Below, one piece after another: positions 60,747 through 64,000 of a stretch of 64,000 nucleotides of DNA. Every line of letters begins with the position of its first letter. Within the stretch, counting starts at the first letter, position 1. This stretch comes from Sediminibacterium sp. (lineage in GTDB: Bacteria > Bacteroidota > Bacteroidia > Chitinophagales > Chitinophagaceae): NCBI GenBank assembly GCA_007280515.1, contig QYPL01000005.1:81683-145682 (forward strand), in the 5' to 3' direction. A program made the translations under genes and the position numbers. The notes under the pieces were generated by a model that worked only from the letters and a program-made list of their open reading frames with translations, was not told the origin of the DNA and did no database searches.

Positions 60747-61283
60747 ATGCAAGCATTAACCAATAAATCAATCGCAGTAAACCGCACACCCATGACAATA
60801 TGGGAGCGTTTATATTTGATTAATATTATTAAAGGCATGATGATCACTTTTAGTCACATGTTTAAAAAGCAACCTACCATAAGGTATCCTGAGCAAAAAA
60901 GGGAGTTTAGCCCTGTGTTTAGAGGCTTACATGTATTAAATAGAGACGAGCAAGGTCGTGAAAATTGTACTGCCTGTGGTTTATGTGCAGTAGCTTGCCC
61001 AGCAGAAGCCATTACTATGGAAGCTGCCGAAAGACAAGAGGGCGAAGAGCATTTATACAAAGAAGAAAAATATGCAGCTAAATATGAAATAAATATGTTG
61101 CGTTGTATTTTTTGCGGACTCTGCGAAGAAGCTTGTCCAAAAGACGCTATTTATTTAAGCGAAACTTTTGCACCAGCTAATTATACACGTAAAGGTTTTA
61201 TTTATGACAAGAACGATTTATTAATTCCTAATACTTTAACTAATGCAACAGCATTGGCTCAAGCAAAAGGAGTAGAAGCTTAG
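60747..61283 (+). CDS. nuoI: NADH-quinone oxidoreductase subunit I
   Basis: NuoI (178 residues) is a ferredoxin-like subunit with clusters N6a and N6b. The two motifs are CTACGLCAVACPAEAI and CIFCGLCEEACPKDAI, with all eight cysteines. RYPEQKREFSPVFRGLHVL before the first site is typical. An N-terminal stretch contacts the membrane arm. It is 23 bp after nuoH and 6 bp before nuoJ. Confidence 0.97.
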   Translation: MQALTNKSIAVNRTPMTIWERLYLINIIKGMMITFSHMFKKQPTIRYPEQKREFSPVFRGLHVLNRDEQGRENCTACGLCAVACPAEAITMEAAERQEGEEHLYKEEKYAAKYEINMLRCIFCGLCEEACPKDAIYLSETFAPANYTRKGFIYDKNDLLIPNTLTNATALAQAKGVEA

Positions 61284-61289
61284 ATAATT

Positions 61290-61790
61290 ATGAATACACT
61301 AGAAATTTTATTTTATACTTTGTCTGCCTTTGCTATCATTAGTGCAATAATGGTATTAATAAGTAAGAACCCTATTCATAGTGTACTTTGGTTAATTCTA
61401 GTATTTTTTGCTATATCGGGTCATTATATATTATTGAATGCACAATTTTTGGCCATTGTTAATATAATCGTATATGCAGGGGCTATTATGGTTTTATTCT
61501 TATTTGTGATAATGCTTATGAATGTAAAAAAGGATAAAGAACCACAAAAACAATTACTAGTAAAATTAATTGGAGTGATTGCGGGAGGAAGCTTTTTAAC
61601 CTTATTATTAGCGCTTGTAAAACAAAATACTTCTTTTCAAGGAAGAGATGTTTTATTGAAAGAAGGAAGCATAGGACTTATTCATCCATTGGGACAAGCA
61701 TTGTTTACGGACTATGTAGTGCCTTTTGAAATAAGTAGTGTACTTTTTTTAAGTGCCATGGTGGGCGCTGTAATCATTGGTAAAAAATAA
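61290..61790 (+). CDS. nuoJ: NADH-quinone oxidoreductase subunit J
   Basis: NuoJ (166 residues) is a five-helix membrane subunit. [20 protein letters not shown] and [20 protein letters not shown] match the family; the latter includes the pi-bulge helix region. It is 6 bp after nuoI and 11 bp before nuoK. Confidence 0.94.
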   Translation: MNTLEILFYTLSAFAIISAIMVLISKNPIHSVLWLILVFFAISGHYILLNAQFLAIVNIIVYAGAIMVLFLFVIMLMNVKKDKEPQKQLLVKLIGVIAGGSFLTLLLALVKQNTSFQGRDVLLKEGSIGLIHPLGQALFTDYVVPFEISSVLFLSAMVGAVIIGKK

Positions 61791-61801
61791 ACTTTTGTAA
61801 G

Positions 61802-62137
61802 ATGCCTATAGAATATTATATCTTTTTATGTTTAACGCTATTTAGCATTGGAGTAATAGGTGTGTTAACGCGTCGTAATGCGATTATTGTTTTTATGTGT
61901 ATTGAACTTATGCTCAATGCAGTGAATTTATTACTAGTCGCCTTTTCGAAAATGAATTATGGTGCGGCTCTGGCAATGTCGCCTAACACTACAGCGGGTA
62001 TTGATGCGCAGCTATTTGTATTTTTTATTATGGTGGTGGCTGCGGCTGAAGTAAGTATTGGACTGGCCATTATAGTAATGATGTACCGCAATACCCATTC
62101 TATCGATATCAATTTTCTAAATAGATTAAAAAACTAA
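61802..62137 (+). CDS. nuoK: NADH-quinone oxidoreductase subunit K
   Basis: NuoK (111 residues) has three helices. The conserved glutamates of the proton path lie in [19 protein letters not shown] and in [28 protein letters not shown] precedes the second helix. The protein is a little longer than usual because of the loop [15 protein letters not shown]. It is 4 bp before nuoL. Confidence 0.95.
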   Translation: MPIEYYIFLCLTLFSIGVIGVLTRRNAIIVFMCIELMLNAVNLLLVAFSKMNYGAALAMSPNTTAGIDAQLFVFFIMVVAAAEVSIGLAIIVMMYRNTHSIDINFLNRLKN

Positions 62138-62141
62138 TTAA

Positions 62142-64000
62142 ATGGCCCTTATGAAAATATTAGTTGCATTTATTATACTATGGCCTTTAGCTGGGTTCTT
62201 ATTCAACGGACTAGGTAGAAATTACTGGAGCAAGAAAGTAATTGCCTATAAAGCAACTGGTTATATTGTAGCTTCTTTTATAGCAAGTATTTTTGCTTTT
62301 TTATATGTACAAGACCATGGTGCAGTAACTGTTCACTATTTTGATTTTATCCATACTGCTAGTTTAACCATACCCTTCGATTTTAAAGTAGATGCCCTGT
62401 CTTCTTTATTTTTATTAGTGATTACAGGGGTGGGTTCTTTAATACATTTGTATTCTACGGCTTATATGCAGGAGGAATCGGCACCTCACTATGCTAGGTA
62501 TTTTGCTTATTTGAACTTGTTCATTTTCTCCATGCTATTATTAGTCCTTGGAGATAACTATATTATTATGTTCATGGGTTGGGAAGGAGTGGGCCTATGT
62601 TCTTATTTATTAATTGGGTATTGGTTTTCAAATGGCAGTTATAACTATGCAGCGAAGAAAGCCTTTATTATGAACCGCATTGGCGACCTTGGTTTTTTAT
62701 TAGCTATATTTTGGCTAATAGCTAAGCTAGGCACAGCGAGTTATAGCGAAGTATTAACTGCTGAAACTATATCGAAATTATCTAGTGCCGATATTACAGG
62801 CATTACTTTATTATTATTTGTTGGGGCAATGGGTAAGAGTGCACAAATACCTTTATTTACTTGGCTACCCGATGCAATGGCGGGCCCAACGCCAGTATCT
62901 GCTTTAATACATGCGGCCACCATGGTGACTGCAGGTATTTACATGATTACAAGAAGTAATATTTTATTTAGTCATAGTGCCATTACGCAAAATCTTATAG
63001 CCATTATTGGTATTAGCACCGCTTTATTAGCAGCCACGATTGCCATTAAACAAAACGATATTAAAAAAGTATTGGCTTACTCTACAGTAAGTCAATTAGG
63101 GTATATGTTTTTAGGATTAGGCGTAGGCGCCTATTCTGGTGCGGTGTTTCATGTCATTACCCATGCCTTTTTTAAAGCATTATTATTCTTAGGGGCAGGT
63201 TCTGTGATTCATGCTATGCATCATGAACAAGACATTAGAAAAATGGGAGGCTTGAAATCGAAACTACCTATTACACATATCACCTTTTTAATGGGTTGTA
63301 TTGCCATTGCAGGGGTACCTCCTTTTAGTGGCTTCTTTTCTAAAGATGAAATACTAGCAGCTGCTTTTGAAAAAAATAAAATTTATTGGGTACTAGGATT
63401 AGTGGGTGCGGCAATGACCGCTTTTTATATGTTCCGTTTATACGCGACTACTTTTTTAGGAAAGTTTAGAGGCAGCAATGAACAAGAAGCGCATTTACAT
63501 GAAAGCCCATTGGCCATGACCTTGCCCTTAATTATACTAGCTATACTAAGTGCAGTGGGTGGTGCCATTGGTATTCCTGAAATAATGGGAGGCCATCATT
63601 GGTTAGCTGGTCAATTAAGTACTATTGTAAGCACACCTCATGAAGCCAGTTTAACCGTATCCACTGAATGGATTTTAATGGGTGTGTCGGTGGCTATTGC
63701 AGCCATTGCACTAATCATTGCCTTATCAAAATATAGTAAACAAACCGATGAAGAACCTAGTTCTACCATTGGAAAATTCTTTTATCATAAATGGTATATA
63801 GATGAATTGTATCAAAAGGCCATCATTGAACCTTTGAATGAATTTGCATTATTTCTAAAAGAATTTATTGAAAAGAAAGTGATTGATGGAGCCGTCAATG
63901 GAACTGGTAAACTTGTCCAGTTTAGTGCTAGAAAGGTAAGGCTTATACAAAATGGACAAGCGGGCTACTATATCTTATTTATGGTAGTAGGTATTATTAC
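62142..64000 (+). CDS. nuoL: NADH-quinone oxidoreductase subunit L, 3' truncated by the window
   Basis: The frame is open from ATG 62142 (MALMKILVAFI) to the last base, giving about 619 residues without a stop. It is an antiporter-like proton-pumping subunit. MGWEGVGLCSYLLIGYWF, AMGKSAQIPLFTWLPDAMAG and PTPVSALIHAATMVTAGIYM are the classic NuoL motifs, and the lysine in KKVLAYSTVSQLGYMFLGL lies in the pumping path. The C-terminal part entering the long lateral helix lies at or beyond the edge. A second ATG at 62151 is possible. nuoM and nuoN presumably follow. Confidence 0.96.
   Translation, partial: MALMKILVAFIILWPLAGFLFNGLGRNYWSKKVIAYKATGYIVASFIASIFAFLYVQDHGAVTVHYFDFIHTASLTIPFDFKVDALSSLFLLVITGVGSLIHLYSTAYMQEESAPHYARYFAYLNLFIFSMLLLVLGDNYIIMFMGWEGVGLCSYLLIGYWFSNGSYNYAAKKAFIMNRIGDLGFLLAIFWLIAKLGTASYSEVLTAETISKLSSADITGITLLLFVGAMGKSAQIPLFTWLPDAMAGPTPVSALIHAATMVTAGIYMITRSNILFSHSAITQNLIAIIGISTALLAATIAIKQNDIKKVLAYSTVSQLGYMFLGLGVGAYSGAVFHVITHAFFKALLFLGAGSVIHAMHHEQDIRKMGGLKSKLPITHITFLMGCIAIAGVPPFSGFFSKDEILAAAFEKNKIYWVLGLVGAAMTAFYMFRLYATTFLGKFRGSNEQEAHLHESPLAMTLPLIILAILSAVGGAIGIPEIMGGHHWLAGQLSTIVSTPHEASLTVSTEWILMGVSVAIAAIALIIALSKYSKQTDEEPSSTIGKFFYHKWYIDELYQKAIIEPLNEFALFLKEFIEKKVIDGAVNGTGKLVQFSARKVRLIQNGQAGYYILFMVVGII

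Noticed and set aside
1..64000. CRISPR arrays, prophage, insertion sequences, toxin-antitoxin or defence genes, biosynthetic clusters, tRNA and rRNA
   Set aside because: I looked for direct repeats with spacers, transposase motifs, integrases and tRNA T-loop sequences and saw none; all long frames fit housekeeping families.

Overview
The window is a housekeeping chromosome segment from a Bacteroidota bacterium, most likely in or near the Chitinophagaceae. This placement is inference. It rests on gliding-motility genes (gldH end, gldE, gldD), a PSP1/RicT protein, two DUF5916 outer-membrane-type proteins, a COX24-like mini ribosomal protein, a NuoG lacking its molybdopterin domain, AT-rich sequence, few Shine-Dalgarno sequences, and repeated promoter boxes of the Bacteroidota form TAnnTTTG. 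I saw no tRNA or rRNA gene, insertion sequence, prophage, integrase, CRISPR array or defence island. No gap between genes exceeds 300 bp; the longest is 270 bp, upstream of ffh.

Layout. 1-4383 (+): end of gldH, a histidine kinase/response regulator pair, a ureohydrolase-fold protein with altered metal ligands, and a PBP4-type D-Ala-D-Ala carboxypeptidase. 4444-8080: mutL (-) diverging from an M3 oligopeptidase (+). 8081-16523 (-): ricT, holB, a glutathione peroxidase, comF-radA, RNase G, a 31-residue COX24-like protein, a TPR protein and an HU-family protein. 16730-21824 (+): mutY, gldE-gldD, a DUF3109 cysteine-rich protein and a LutB-like iron-sulfur protein. 21865-40387 (-): DMT transporter, purH, a compact ComEC, an RsmI-type methylase with an EI24 membrane protein, upp, ade, two tandem DUF5916 proteins, trmD, an S4 protein, an M20 dipeptidase, a CDF transporter, a Tat-type superoxide dismutase, an LptF/G permease and a START-like protein. 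40658-45454 (+): ffh, rpsP, rimM, a 1-Cys peroxiredoxin and a secreted amidohydrolase. 45458-48367 (-): rlmN and two pseudouridine synthases, forming an RNA-modification operon. 48518-53544: a small secreted protein (+), hisS (-), a small membrane protein, a PstS-like lipoprotein and a secreted TPR protein. 53665-64000 (+): nuoABCDEFGHIJK and most of nuoL, encoding respiratory complex I; the operon runs off the right edge.

How the genes work together. The clearest units are the nuo operon, which starts just after a strong terminator and a TAnnTTTG promoter; the rlmN-RsuA-RluA modification operon; the gldE-gldD pair; and the START-like/LptF/SOD/CDF run, which joins envelope transport with metal and oxidative-stress functions.

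No wholly new multi-gene system is evident. The less ordinary signals are mostly non-coding: short tandem repeats (13, 14, 15 and 24 bp periods) at gene junctions, a 16-bp hairpin before rng, nested inverted repeats before ffh, a perfect dyad inside the peroxiredoxin promoter, and near-leaderless promoters at rlmN and the DUF5916 pair. Protein-level oddities are the altered metal site of the ureohydrolase-like protein, the short ComEC, the short NuoG with an extra four-cysteine site, and the cysteine tail of the CDF transporter.
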